This document shows positions 14,901 to 27,292 of a stretch of DNA of 64,000 bases, piece by piece (position 1 is the stretch's first letter; each line of letters starts with the position of its first letter). A program made the translations under genes and the position numbers. The DNA lies in assembly GCA_932521035.1 (NCBI GenBank), contig OW051497.1:5518001-5582000 (forward strand), given 5' to 3'. This DNA comes from Oscheius dolichura. Lineage: Eukaryota > Nematoda > Chromadorea > Rhabditida > Rhabditidae. The notes under the pieces are model-generated. The model was not told the DNA's origin. It saw only the letters and a program-made list of their open reading frames with translations, and did no database searches.

Positions 14901-17016
14901 CTGTGGAAAGCTTTGACGGAGAAGAAAGGTGTGAAAATGCTAATGTGTCGTCTTATGCTTGGCAACTGATGAGGCTCGCACTGATTGAACAACAAATCTT
15001 CAAAGTAAAACAATTCCTAACATTGGCAGGTTTTGATATATCAGGTAGGAGAAAGCCTTAGCGTACCCTACCTTTCTCTCACAGATATACCGAGCAGCGC
15101 CCCTCGACTGGATGTTGTATTAAGATTGCTGTACAACTGGTTCTCGCAGTTACGCCAGGAGCTGGCTAAATTCCCTGGCGGATGTCCTGTGGATCTAATC
15201 CCCAATACAACTTTGGACAGTACGGACGGCACCATGACACCAACTGCTAAGTACGTCTTATCTAATCTACGGTAAAATCCAGCAATTACAGAAAATACTC
15301 TTCTCTCCTCGAGAAGGGCAATACCCCATTTGAGGCAGAAGATGCTAGAATACTCCCTATCAAACGCCTTTGGGCTTTCCTAGTCAGAGAAAATCACCTA
15401 CAAAATACTTTCATCTCCTATATTTATGCAGGCCAAGGACAGCAGGTAGACTTTAAGATTTCTCGAGTAAACACTGTCTAGGAGACACCGGCGGCACGCA
15501 ACGACACCCTAGCAGGGAATCTTGAAAATCAAAGCATCCCGGAAGCTTTTAAGATCATTCAAAAAGACAATGAGCCGATTGTCGCTTTTGCTTGTAATCA
15601 GGTAATATGTGGTAGAAACAGGTTGAATCACACTTTGAAGGAAAAACCTGGGCTACTGGTAGTGTCGAATGGAAGGGAACTGCAAGAAATGGACATTTCC
15701 AATATATTCGACGAAAAGGACAACCCTAATTCGTGGCTGTACAATCGGACCAGTTTGGATGTTCAGTTGATGAACATGAAGAAGGATACAATGCGCGACA
15801 ATGACGACTATCAGTTGTTCACAGACACTCCCAATGCTACCGGAAAACAAGCACAAATGGTAAGGGCACTTCCTTGTTCCGTTTATTAATAAATTCACAG
15901 CAGTTAACACCGTGGATAGTTGACCGGAGTAGAAGGGGTTTGGTAAAGGTAAAAATAATGTTGTGATTGTGGTTTTGAAAGGGTTGTAGTGCTAGTCCGA
16001 CAAGCTTCATTTTCGACTACAAATCATTCTTTTCAGTTGTTCAAGCGGACCGTCGGTGGAATCCGACGAATCGACTCCCACCCGACAGCGCCTTTCTACG
16101 TCACGGGATCTACTGACGGATCTATTCGAGTGTGGGAATGGGGTGTCGGCCAGCCTGTATACACGGCTCGTGTGGCGGGACAATATGCCAAAGTAGCGAA
16201 GATTACCTTCTCCTGTAACGGAAATAAGTTCGCCGCTGTTGATGGAGACGGAATGCTTTGTCTGTGGCAGGCGTCGCTTGCAACCGAGCAAAAGAAACCC
16301 TTCTTTGTAAGTTTATCCATTCAAAATCTGCTAAAGGTAGTATTTAGAGTCATCGCTGTAACAACAAATCAGCCTCAGACGTCCGTTTCCTCGGTCACAG
16401 TTCCTCCGTTCTCCTAACTGCTGGATGCACAACAGGAGATTACAATCTAGGGCTTTGGGATACGCTACTTCCTTCTAACAAAGCCATGGTGCATTCTTGG
16501 ATTGCCCACACAGAAGGTGCTACCTGTGCAATGTATCTGCCGAACCATCAAACGATTGTATCCGGCGGACGTCATGGTGATATCTGCTTATGGGATGTCC
16601 GACAACGACAGCTACGCTCCACCGTCAAAGCTTTCGAAGCGAATCATTCTGTCAAATCTCTTGTAACTGATCTGTCTCAAGATCTCATAGTAGCCGGTTC
16701 GAGCGAAGGTGATATTAAGGTATAACCTCTACTTCCATTATCCCCCTACCCTTATGTTTAGATCTGGTCGGCCGACAGCACTCCCCAACTTATGTATGCA
16801 CTAAATGGGGAGCATATCGCCAAGGGAGGCTTCTCTTTCCGTCAAGGTTTGCACCCAAAAACAGAAGGTTACAAAATACTTATTTCAGTGGGTCAATCAT
16901 CTATTCAAGGAGTCCAGCAACTGTACATAGACCAGCAAATGAGGTTGTTTTCCTGTGGTGCTGATGCTACCCTCAAGTTCCGAATGCTGCCATCCGTCTA
17001 CAGCCTGAACATCTGA
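5978..17016 (+). CDS. rbc-1: rabconnectin-3 alpha (DmX-like), V-ATPase regulator
   Basis: Many short exons run from ATG 5978 to TGA 17014-17016. From the span minus the introns I estimate about 3000 aa, the usual DMXL2 size. The first exon opens with a vertebrate-like DMXL start (HQV.TGA.N.G). The first exons (to about 10 kb) hold the N-terminal WD40 propellers. PVGPLSRSGG-like and CTLG..CNSPSACF segments at 8259-8597 are typical of the family. IRIDWVSTEDG..ILTVG at about 10.1 kb and the large exon ending near 11.2 kb belong to the Rav1p-like region, with GEGLFEAA and LPQYHP. WD40 repeats return at 15990-17016. The family binds rabconnectin-3 beta and assembles or activates V-ATPase on vesicles and endosomes, and links to Rab3 regulation at synapses. 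The gene appears intact. The assignment is firm, but individual internal splice sites were only partly traced. Confidence 0.95.
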
Positions 17017-17270
17017 ATTCTCCTCTCCTATAGGTTTATACCGATAGTGCTTTCCTCAAAGCTCATACCCATTCTAGTCTCGCTTTATCTTAGTCAACAT
17101 AGTATTATTATAACCAAACATTTTTCACTTCCATTCACTTCCATTGTTGTGTTTTCGCTGCTGGTAGCTAATTTTTATAACCCCGTGTATATAGGTTAAA
17201 CAGTGTTAAGAAAGTCAATAATTTAACATTCCATGTCTCATGTCCAGTTACTAGATCTATCTATTTATTT

Positions 17271-17276
17271 AATAAA
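17271..17276 (+). terminator. polyadenylation signal of rbc-1
   Basis: AATAAA lies 255 nt after the rbc-1 stop codon, in AT-rich sequence. Confidence 0.6.
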
Positions 17277-17279
17277 CAT

Positions 17280-18042
17280 CTATTTCCATTTTTGGAAGTT
17301 TCCGGAGGCGAGGAAGGAGGAAGTTGGCTCGTGACACTGATCACGCTATTCACCTTGGCGTGCAATGCGTAGCCGGTAAAAGTGAATGATTTAAAGCTGT
17401 GCTCCCCTTCTGGGGAAATCTCAGGAATCCCTTATCAGCTCTTCCAAAAAAAAGAATGATGACGCTCTGTATGCCTACGCGCGATTTTTGGAGTACTTGT
17501 GGAGGAGGAAGGTATTCAGGCGTTGAAACGGACAAAGGGAATGAGAAGAGTTCGACGTTTGGCGGAAAAGTCAAAAATTACCCCCGGTATAAAAATAGTT
17601 CACATTGTTGTCTGCTCATCCAGTGAATTATACTGAAAACCTAATCAAGGGAGCCAAGTCAAGAGTAACTCATAACGAGGGAACATTTGGATCAGGTAAA
17701 CCACTTCTCATGAATATTCTTCCCGTCATTATTCTCCTAAATCACGAGTAAGAAAGCGTTGGATAAGACGGTTGACCCATCTATTGCGTTCCCTTGCTCA
17801 ACCACACAAGGAAGAATTACAGCAGCCGTCTTCATAAGCTCGCCTCATTTCCGAAGCTCGTTCAACAAACTTACACCCCATTGACCAGTGTATGCATGTC
17901 TTTGTGGCTAATCTCCTTTCGTTTTTTTTGCTTCATATGGCACAGTCGCGTGCTGTCAGAGTTTCTTTCTGGGCGGAGCAACGAACACATCATTGCTCCA
18001 GGATTCGCTCCTCTTGGTACTGGGCGGGGCCTTCTGTCGCTC
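17280..18042. other. intergenic, upstream region of flp-8
   Basis: No coding or RNA gene is visible. Two GC-box-like sites (17971-17978 and 18022-18029) and a TATA box lie at the distal end, close to the flp-8 start. The remainder is presumably neuronal enhancer and spacer sequence. Confidence 0.5.
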
Positions 18043-18050
18043 TATATAAG
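17971..18050 (+). promoter_or_regulatory. flp-8 core promoter: two GC boxes and TATA
   Basis: GGGCGGAG at 17971-17978, GGGCGGGG at 18022-18029 and TATATAAG at 18043-18050 lie 108, 57 and 36 bases before the flp-8 ATG at 18079. The TATA box is so close that the mRNA leader must be very short or replaced by a spliced leader at the atatttag acceptor, two bases before the ATG. The order GC box, GC box, TATA is seen directly; function is inferred. Confidence 0.6.
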
Positions 18051-18078
18051 AGCAGAATCCAACAAGCGATATTTAGAC

Positions 18079-19019
18079 ATGCAGCTAGCTCTCGCTCTGA
18101 CCGTGCTCACTGTAGCCTCAGTATTTGCTGAATGTGATATGGGTGGCTTGGGCGAGGCTCAACACCCCGTAGCCTTACGTCTTTGCAAGCTCGAGGTAAT
18201 TTTTTTCTTAAATCCTTGCTTCGCTATCCACCTGCTCCCTACTTTTGTTATCAGTTTAAAGTCCCCTTCCCATTTTGTACACGATTATGTAAAGGATAAC
18301 GCGGGCGCTACATAGTTTGCCATCATCCTTACATAAGCAAAACCCATTACCTGAATAACTTAATACGCGTGGCCCCTAGAGCCAAGATGTCATCAAGTGC
18401 TCATTGACCACAGACCATAATTAAAAGAAAGAGTACTGTTCAATGACGTTGTTGCCAGGACAGGACGCTTCTACTAAAAACAGACATACAAATGTTGCTT
18501 TTCCCCATTTAAGAAATTGTTTTTAGCAAGAGGTGGCTGTATTAGAAAATGCCGTTCAGGAACTTCTCCAGCGTGCCGGTAAACACAAATAATTAATGTA
18601 ATAAAGTGGTCCTTTTAGACGTCACCTTGACTGACGACGATGTCACCGTTCCCCAGAAGCGAAAGAACGAGTTCATCCGTTTCGGTAAGAGGAAGAACGA
18701 GTTCATCCGCTTTGGCAAGAGGAAGAACGAATTCATCCGGTGAGTTTATCTATTCTGATGTCGATGTCATCGCTGGCCATCGTAAGTAGCCTTGACGTTT
18801 GAGAGAATCGTCCAATGCATTGGGATGGCCTTCCCACAGACGCTTACTTGTTTTCTTGCTCTCCTTCGAAATGCATGAAACAGACATGGAACGATGAGCG
18901 CGAACAATGAATCTTCTGAAAAATTATGTCAGCTCGTTTTTTTCAGGTTCGGACGCTCTGACCCAGAACTCAGCGGCGATGTGGAAAAGAGAAAGAACGA
19001 ATTCATCCGATTCGGCTAA
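18079..19019 (+). CDS. flp-8: FMRFamide-like peptide precursor FLP-8
   Basis: Four exons (18079-18195, 18527-18578, 18619-18739, 18947-19019) give a 120-aa secreted prepropeptide. Residues 1-17 are a hydrophobic signal peptide (start [12 protein letters not shown], cut after VFA). A spacer with two cysteines follows, then four copies of KNEFIRFG. The first two are separated by KR, the third ends in a single R after the glycine, a 12-residue acidic linker ends in KR, and the fourth copy ends the protein. Each glycine is the amide donor, so the product is KNEFIRFamide, the peptide known as AF1 in Ascaris and encoded by flp-8 in C. elegans. It acts on neurons and body-wall muscle. The intron before exon 4 splits the arginine codon of the third copy. 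Confidence 0.97.
18657..18739 (+). repeat. tandem 30-nt repeat encoding KNEFIRFG copies
   Basis: Units at 18657-18686, 18687-18716 and 18717-18739 (the last cut by the intron) encode a dibasic site plus KNEFIRFG. They differ only at synonymous positions such as cgt/cgc and ggt/ggc. The third unit resumes in the next exon, and the fourth copy is separate at its end. Confidence 0.9.
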
Positions 19020-19081
19020 GCTGCTCCCTATGTTCCAGTTGTGTGTCATCCATGCTGACGATAACACTGTCTACTAGACGG

Positions 19082-19087
19082 AATAAA
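19082..19087 (+). terminator. polyadenylation signal of flp-8
   Basis: AATAAA lies 63 nt after the flp-8 stop, a typical distance. Confidence 0.75.
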
Positions 19088-19089
19088 CT

Positions 19090-21932
19090 ATCTGTTATTG
19101 CTTGTCTTCTATTTAGGGGAATGTCGGGAATTGGGGTTCTCGGGAACCTGCGATGCATCTTTGAGACTGCCTCTATACAAAGGTCTTTGTGGAGACCAGG
19201 GAGGACATCTTCCGAGCATGCTCTGTCTGCTTCGTGGAACGAGATTGGCTGGGATCAAAAAGCTTTTTCAGTTGTTGGAAGCGCAATCTGATGCATTCTA
19301 GTGATGCGCACCATAAGTTTTCTCAAAGAGGACGGGGGAGATCCTTAACTCTGGGTGTATCCTTCTCTATAGCTTTGGAGTTGAGCCATTGACAGTCAGT
19401 TATTCCCAGATAGTTCAGAGTAAGACATTTCTTTTTCAATGGGGAAGAGGTTTTCCAGTCATTCAAAAACAACAGGTAAAGCAAACTTAAGGCTAACGTC
19501 CTGAAAAATTTAGTGTTTCATGTCCGACGTATTTGGGATTCACTTGATATGTGTCTTCGAGGAAGGGGTGCGTTACACGTTTCAGGACACAAATAAGTGT
19601 TGTAAATACTACAATTATGAGCCGAGCGAAACGGGAAGTTGAAACTTTCATCGAAACTCCTCTCCTGGCCGGTATAATGTGTTGTGAGACAGTTACGAAC
19701 CGCCCTCGCTACATGAAATGACGGCCAATTAATTTCTCTGGAGGGGAGTAAAGCTCGCTTGTCCCTCATTTGCATCCCGATCTTCAGAGATATTCAATTA
19801 ATCTCGTTGACTATGCGATTACGTTCTTTTCTCGTTAAGTATTCAAAACGGACGTTGATAAAAAGACGGTGTTGTTTGCAAAAGGGGGAATGAATCCTGT
19901 TGAAGTGCGCAACTGGTATCCTCCTCGTATCTCATTTTGACAAGCGACAACACGATCCTTAGCCGTAGACACACAAGGGGGAGATCCGTCTACCTCCAAC
20001 TTGTAGGAATGTTGCGTGTTGCCTCAAGCGAATCGGGTTTACGACGGACAGTTGCACTCGACCCGAAACATATCGTCTATTGATAACGGCAGCCGACATT
20101 CGTCACAAATCATTAACCTTGGGATAATAGCTTGTAATCCCGAAACAGTGTCCACCCAAAGTACAACCCTCGCCTCCGGCTACTGCCTATTTCTTCATCT
20201 CTTTACTAAAACCCGTCTAACTGCAAACAAGCGGCGCACATTTTTGGATTAGACCGCGATTTGAAACATGCCGCGAGAAACTAGAGGAACGGATTTAGAT
20301 CCCTCCTCGGGCGCTGGCAGCTTGGCACCCTGTTCTCCCTTTTCCGACAGCACTTCAACATTTCGAGTGCATACAAAAAGAAACAAAGGAACAAGGAACA
20401 TCATTTTTTTCTAAAGAATTGTAGTTCCTACCAGTTAGGCAGTCCCATCCTTTGATCTCTTTTAAGAAAGTCATTTCCTCAAACTCTCCCTTATGCGGAT
20501 ACCTGAAAGGGCAAGTATTTTCCTTTCTACCGCAGATTGAATGTATCAGAGGCGTTCCAATTTCATTGGGCGTGCGCGACCCGCATATCGTTTCGTTCGG
20601 CTTCACCCATGTACTCATTAGTCTCATCTGACTTTTCTTCTCGTTTCTGGTTTCACTCACACGTGCATCACACCTTTTTGGCCTTTCTACTATCCCCATT
20701 GAAACGTAAGTGGATGTTCCAGGGAAGTGAACCTGCTTTGCACTCACTTCACTAACGCTTCTGTTCCTCCTCGCGAATTTTTCATGGAACCAACCAGTTC
20801 TAGTCTTTTTCTCCTTTTTCGGTCTGACCATGCCAATGTCTGACTTTGAAGCTGACCTCCTTATCCTCTCAACGCCCCATTGCGCTATTTCACCCCTTAA
20901 CAGTCTTCCCCCTTCGATTGGGATGATACCAACAGCCTCGATCGCTTCAAATCGTTTTGAAAAACAGTTTTCTCCACTTTCCCCACGAAGGACAACGAGT
21001 TTTTGTTGGCAATTACTGCCTACGGCGAGCCGGACTGGGGGCTATTCGGACAAGGTAATACCGTGATTGGCCCCGATGTCGCTTTTATCCCTGTTGACTT
21101 AGTTCACCTATCACTATTTTGTCCTTTCACTCTCTCCATATGTTTTCCCTCGTTTGCGGATAAACTGTATAGATCGCGTCATGAAGACTTTCAGTCCGAG
21201 ACGACTTTCCTTCCTTTTGCCTTCGATTGTTCTCGAAATTTCCTCTTAATCAGCGGAGATTTTTCATAAAAACTGGAAGGAAACGATGTCTCAACACAGT
21301 TTTCCAACCTTGTCTGGCTTGTTTTCGAAAGTGTGAGGATAGCCCGGCCAGACGCGGCGCTTGACCAGGCTATCACTCAATCAGCCATAACGGCTTAGCT
21401 TATGCTCTTCTGTTGTGAAAGTTATCGGTAACTTGTTTCTCGCTCATCCGCGCAACGGAACGCTGTCAAAGAGTTAGCTGGCAAGTCTAGTTTTAGTAGC
21501 AAAATCTGTGGCTGCCAAGCGCATTTTGAGGTGAGTGCAAAAGAACTGGTCAGTGGATCTGGTTGGTCACACAACCAGCCGGTGACGCACTACCTAATAG
21601 GGTCTCGCTGACCCTCACAGCTACTTTTCCTTTGCCAGACCGGCTGTCGATAATTAGCGCCATTCTTCTGCGGCTTCTTCTACTAGCTCTCGACAAAATT
21701 CCTCTTTCCTCGTTCTCCTCCCGCCTCTAGGGAAGAGTAGATCCCTCCCCAAGGTCGACGGTATTGTTCGTGTGTATAGTTGGCTTATCATTATTCGACA
21801 ATTCCTGTTGTCCACAGCTCTCTTTCTCCCGTACGATGGCCGCATAAACGGTTCTTGACTCACATTCAACCAGCCGCTCGCCCTTTCCTTTACTTTCACT
21901 TCCTTTCGATTATTACGCGATTACAGGATTGA
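19090..21932. other. 2.8-kb intergenic region between flp-8 and ptr
   Basis: No gene could be supported. At 19100-19300 all three forward frames stay open behind a good acceptor (ctatttag), and one frame would encode a segment with four cysteines, but no start or partner exon is seen. The remainder shows short random frames only, with no tRNA-like or array structure. The stretch ends in attacag, six bases before the ptr ATG, a probable spliced-leader acceptor. Confidence 0.5.
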
Positions 21933-24900
21933 ATGGGCCTATCATGTGTAGAGGCCTGGGTCCGTCAATTATTTGAATGGTACGGGCCAGTGGCCCATAG
22001 GTACCGATGGCCCCTCTTCATTATTCCCCTCATCATCTCGGCTGTCCTATCAGTTGGTCTATTCCGACTGTCAGAATTACGAGTGGATGATCCCTCCTAT
22101 GTTTTTACTCCAAGCGACGCGAGGTGAGTAGACAAAGAGAAGACTGGTAATCTCCGTTCTAAATCCACTGCCGGAAACGGTAAAGCGCCGATGTTTTTCA
22201 GATGGCGAAAGGAACTGAAAGTTTTCTCCGAGAATTGGCCTCTCAATGAAAATAAATTTCTCCCGGGGAAGTCATTCGAGATGAAGAGATTTATCAATAT
22301 TTTAATACGGTTGGTTTTACTTCTTCTACTAATAATTCTTATAGGGCAAAAGATGGTGGTTCAGTATTACGGGAACCGATCCTCAAGGAGATTCAAGTTT
22401 TAAACGAGTGGATAGTGAGCAACATCACTGTCCAGACGGAGGATCGAAAATATAATCTAACCTATCAAGTGAGCTATACCTTCTTTCCTTCACTAGCAAT
22501 TTTGCAGGACTTATGTATGAATTATGACTGGATTTGCGGGGGTAACGAACACATAGAGATGCTCCTCCAACGCCAGCGAGTCGGTCAAGTCATTGACCTT
22601 TCATACCCACGAGGAGGCAATGACGTAAGGAAGACGGCGTATATTTTATGTGAATATTCAGGATACTCCGGTTTACCTGGGTTCTATTCTCGGAGATATT
22701 GAGCTTTTCTCGGAAAATCAGACAGTCGCCAGCGCCAACGTGACGCAATTGTTTTACTTTCTGAAACAAGAGCAGAAACTTATCAGGGACTACTCTTCGG
22801 CATTTTCGTATGCTGTAGAGAAATTCTTATTGAAACATTTCAACTCGGATCTGATTACAGTGTCATTCGCACACTCTCAATCTCTTCAGGTAGAGAAAAT
22901 TGTCAGTTTAAAGAGGCAATAACGCTTTAGGATGGATTAGACGAGAACGCCCAAAAGTTCGCCCCCAACTTTGTGTTCAGCTTTACAGCCCTTTCTATTT
23001 ATGCCTTGGTTTGTTCTGTCTGTCTGCGCAGAAAACCAAAGAGGGGGATAGACTGGATACGAAGCAAGCCTTGGCTGGCTTGTGCTGGTGGGTAAAACAT
23101 AAACAAGAGACGCAGTCCCAATTAGGATTGATGACAACCTTGATGGCCATAGCAAGTGGCTTTGGGGGACTTCTTCTGCTGGGGGTCCACTTCAACGTCA
23201 TCATCACAATTATTCCTTTTCTGAACATCGGTACTGCTCCTCTTTTATTTTTAAGACTCATGTGATTTAGCAATTGGGATCGATGACATGTTTATCATGA
23301 ATGCGTGTTGGGAAGCGTCGGATGAGAAGAAAGAGACTCCCAAACGAATGTCTCAGACCTTGTCTCATGCCGGAGTAGCTGTTTCCATTACGAACATTAC
23401 CGACATCATGTCTTTCGCTATTGGTAGACTCTTCGGCAATTATAGGCATTCTCCTTATAGGCTGCTTTACCGACTTGCCGGGTATCCAGTTGTTCTGTGC
23501 GTATGCTAGTGTCTCAATAGCTTTTTGCTACATATACCAGGTAATCTTTGTAGCTAAATTCACACTAAATATAGCTGACTTTCTTCTGTGGATTAATGGC
23601 AATCATGGGAAATGCTGAAGAGGAGAAACGGCACTGTCTGTTCCTCTACAAAACAGTGCGCAGTATAAATATAGTTGACATGGGTAAGACAAACCTCCAA
23701 CGGTATCCAACAAACCTGAGACAGTTTCAAAAAACAAAAAGGTTTGAAGATGGTACCTTATAGTCTAACCCATGGCTTGCAGTACAAAATTTTTGCCCGA
23801 CACCAGTAGCAGTTTTGACTCGTCCAGTACGGGTTCGAGAGCTTCTTCCGACTTCAGTTTCTCCTCGTTGGAAACGGCAAAGGCTGTCTCGCCCGGTCCA
23901 ACTGAGCTACCTCCCCCTATGTACCAATCACAGGTGGCATTACAGAGTGTTCAACATAAGGTGAAGAAACAGGCTTTTCTCAAATATATTTTTAGGAGCC
24001 AAGTAAAATAGTTAAATTTTTTGGCGGAATCTATGGCCCGTTTATCCTAAGCAATCCAGTTAGGTTCATAGCTTGCTTACTATTCCTCGGCTACATGTCA
24101 GGAGCTTATTTTGGTAAGTAAAACAACTTCTTCTCGACGAACACTTGTAGGTTGCATCAACTTCCGCGAAGGGCTGAATCCCGGTAATCTTGTTACCAAC
24201 GACCACTACATCTCCAAGTTCTTTTCGAACATCAAATCATTTTGGAAAACGGGCCCCCAATTACATGTTGCCATTTTGAATCCACCCGATTTCATCGACT
24301 CTAAATCCAGGTACTTTTATTATGAAACTGTAGCACATTTCAATCAGGGAAGCGGTATTAAAAGTGGTTTCGGCGTTCGAAAATACGGAATACACAATGG
24401 GAAGGGAAGGAACCATGTTTTTCTTGTTGGAGTACTACAACTACTTGGATATGTTGAACGTCGAAATAGAAGACACGGACAAACTATGGCACCAGAAATT
24501 AAAGTCTGTTTCTACTCATATTCTTAAATATCTTGATAATCTCTCAGATCTTGGTTGAAGTTCACAGGCGGCGCTGCCCAGTGGGCGTGTGACATTCGAT
24601 GGAATGAGACTAATCCAAAGGTTATGGAGGCATTCAGATTTGAAGTTAGTATTTCCAAATCAAATTTTTTATTCGTGATCCCAGGTGGCCATGAAGCATA
24701 TCATAGAACCAAATGATCATAAGCTGGCGGCCAAATTAATGCGTGAAATTGCCGACAGCCAAGCGTTTCACGTAGAAGTTTATCATGAGGTAATCTTTAC
24801 TCTCATCTTTTGACCTATTCTTGCAGATGTTTCCGTTTGCTGATCAGTATCTGATTATCCTTCCAGCTACAATTCAAAACGTTGTTATTTCTCTACTGTG

Positions 24901-25443
24901 CATGACAGGTGTCTCTCTCCTCATGGTCCCCAGTCTTCCATGTGGTTAGTACTATCTAGTTATAATAAAACAGAGGAATTCCAGGAGTTGTTATCTTCCT
25001 TGCCATAATTTCTATCAACCTCGGCGTCTTCGGCTACATGACATTGTGGGGTGTCAATCTGGATGCAGTCTCCATGATATCTATCATCATGAGTATCGGA
25101 TTTGCCGTCGATCTCTCAGCTCATATCATTTATGCCTTCGTTACCTCACATGGAGACACCCGTAGTCGTGTGATAGGGGCTCTAGAAGCTCTTGGCTGGC
25201 CAATCTTCCAGGTTGATATTACTCACTTTCCTGGTGAATAGTCATATCCAGGGCGCTTCTTCTACCATCGCCGGCATCAGCATCCTTTACACCGTCGATG
25301 CCTATATCATCCTGGTATTCTTCAAAACAATATGGCTCACAATGGTTATCGGTGCTATTCACGGATTGTTCTTCATACCCATCTTTTTGTCTTTCTTCCC
25401 GGTTTCCCTATTCCGTATCCCCAAATCCACAGAACTCCACTAA
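21933..25443 (+). CDS. patched-related (PTR) membrane protein with sterol-sensing domain
   Basis: About 18 short exons run from ATG 21933 to TAA 25441-25443. The order is that of the patched/RND family: a cytosolic start and first membrane helix (FIIPLIISAVLSVGLFRL), a first lumenal loop, then a sterol-sensing block that includes the GIDDMF signature in the fourth helix, NITDIMSFAIG and TDLPGIQLF. A Ser-rich spacer follows, then a second helix (IACLLFLGYMSGAYFG), a second loop, and a last helix bundle with SIGFAVDLSAHI and a closing LFRIPKSTELH. The whole gene reads intact. At 23703-23782 the correct splice uses a donor 19 nt beyond the first apparent one. Nematode PTRs act in cuticle and lipid traffic, endocytosis and moulting. 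Which C. elegans ptr is closest cannot be told here. Confidence 0.92.
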
Positions 25444-25829
25444 AAAACCTCGTCACAATCGGGACAACACAATGCAGGTCAAAATGTCTTTCAGATTTTT
25501 ATACCTATTATTGGGTTCCTAGGACCTCGTTACTTTTTGCTATGTGTATTCTGTCAGCTTTAGTTTTGAATACTTGTAAATAAGTGGAATATCACGTGCA
25601 AAATGTTGTTTAGTCATTCTTATTGCTCACTTCAATAAACTATTTGAAAGTCAAAGCGTTCAGTGAGATGACACTCCCATTAGCCCACACCTTACAGTCG
25701 TCAACAGTGCCGCTCGCGGGCATCAGTCAGCCTTTTTTCGCGTATTGACCAGTGGCTCCCATCTTTATCTCATTTTAACCGCCATGTTTCATCCAAACTG
25801 TATTTCGACTGTTTAGCTGCCATTTGAGA
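25444..25829. other. intergenic, ptr 3' end and start of next gene
   Basis: The stretch holds an AATAAA at 25634-25639, 190 nt after the ptr stop, and a tgtttag acceptor 14 bases before the next ATG. Nothing else is evident. Confidence 0.6.
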
Positions 25830-26492
25830 ATGTCAAAGGTTCTTGACGGTTCTTCGTCTCTTCCTTTTGGACCAATAACCTATACCGAAATGGTTGCCAT
25901 GCCCAAGCTCACTACCGTGAATATTCCTAAAATGTAATACAAATAACAGATATGCCGATAAAAACTGTATTTAGCGATGACTTCACCATCGCGATCACCG
26001 ACTACCCTCCCTTCACACTGAAGGCCAAACTCGATATCCATGCCTTGAACACATTGGCATTCAAGGAAACGAATTCTGCCAATCTGGTAGGTCGAAAAGG
26101 CTGCCCTCGCTCTGGTCGCTGGGACGGTGTGGGGGCACAGGGGGTACAGTTAGCCATTGATTTTTGATTATCAACCGACGAGCAGCATGCCAACTAAACA
26201 CATTATGAATATCGAACCATATCGCTCTAATCTAGAGCCAAAATGGTAATTGAAAGATTGAAGACGGTGGTTTACAGACTGTGTACAACCGAATGAGAGG
26301 AGACCTTGTGAAGCAGTACCAACACATTGTCCAGTTCATGTGGAAGGTAGAGATTTTATTTTTATAACCTACAAAATCATTTTCCAGGTCAGCGTTTCCG
26401 GTATCGAGAGTCTGGAAAATTCAATCAGGGATCCACAAAACCCCGATGTTCAATCTGTTCCTTCTCCAAAAAAGATTGCCAAATATTTTTAG
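25830..26492 (+). CDS. small unknown protein, 129 aa
   Basis: Four exons (25830-25933, 25975-26086, 26278-26346, 26388-26492) join in phase. The start follows a tgtttag acceptor. The protein begins MSKVLDGSSSLPFG, is hydrophilic, has a central segment rich in aromatic and basic residues (NRMRGDLVKQYQHIVQFMWK), and ends PSPKKIAKYF. No signal peptide or membrane helix is present in this form. I do not recognise a family. The third intron is 41 nt; the second, 191 nt, is long for this window. Exon 3 ends in phase 0 and could instead splice to the alternative exon at 26605. Confidence 0.75.
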
Positions 26493-26604
26493 AGTAACTC
26501 GGTGACCGTTCTGTGTTTATCTTGTGACCACGTATAATATTTTGTCATACCTGTATACAAAAAGAGTTTTATAGTGCTCATCCCTCCAATTATTCCTCTG
26601 GCAG

Positions 26605-26859
26605 GTGGCTGGCGGTACGGTTGTTCTGATTGTCGTACCGATGATTGCCGTCAAAAAACAACAGAAGAAATACGAGATCGGCTCCTTTGAGGTCACTGTA
26701 TGCGTATTGTGCCAAACGGTAAATCGGCTAATTGCTCGACAGACAGTTCACAAGTTCTTTTGGGAGTCATCTTTTCTTTCGAATGGGGAGGACGCGAATA
26801 AGGAAGGATCGCCTTCTGAAGACGGTGTTCATCAGCTGGTTAAATATTTGAAGTGTTGA
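26605..26859 (+). CDS. candidate alternative last exon with a membrane helix
   Basis: The frame starts directly after a strong acceptor (ctctggcag) and has no ATG, so it must be an internal or last exon. It begins with a hydrophobic helix (AGGTVVLIVVPMIAV) followed by KKQQKKYEIGSFE and runs to a TGA at 26857-26859. Its phase fits the donor at the end of exon 3 of the 129-aa gene (26346), so it may be an alternative C-terminus that turns a soluble protein into a membrane-anchored one. An internal 51-nt stretch with intron ends could also be removed without changing frame. No transcript evidence. Confidence 0.35.
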   Translation: MAGGTVVLIVVPMIAVKKQQKKYEIGSFEVTVCVLCQTVNRLIARQTVHKFFWESSFLSNGEDANKEGSPSEDGVHQLVKYLKC

Positions 26860-27292
26860 CATGACATGGCCTGGCGGGGAAACCGATGCAGTAAATGCGT
26901 TTGCTTCTAGGTATCAGACTGATAATCTCATTAGTTCAAAGAACCGACTAGCCTATACAATAATGATGCCAGATGGACAATGAATCAGTGGACACTCTAA
27001 ACACTTCGATAAGTTTCCAAATAAGAACAGCATGGTTTCTATAAATAAACTCGCCTTTCCCGCTTCAACCAGTGAAAGCAACTCTAATTACCCTGCTTAC
27101 CTCCCATGGCTCCCACGCTCTGTTGAACAACTGACAACTTTCCGCATATTTAGTTTCGTCTTTTTCTTGTGTTCTTCTTGCTCGGGTCGCCCTGGAACAT
27201 GCTTTGTCTCATGCTTTGAATCAGTTTCGTTTACTCTGCTCCGTCTTTCATTCTCCCAGGCTGTATTGTCCTCGGTAGGGGGTTCGTCCGAG

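Noticed and set aside
23684-23790. apparent frameshift in the patched-related gene
   Set aside because: Using the donor at 23703 instead of 23684 restores the frame through the Ser-rich spacer.
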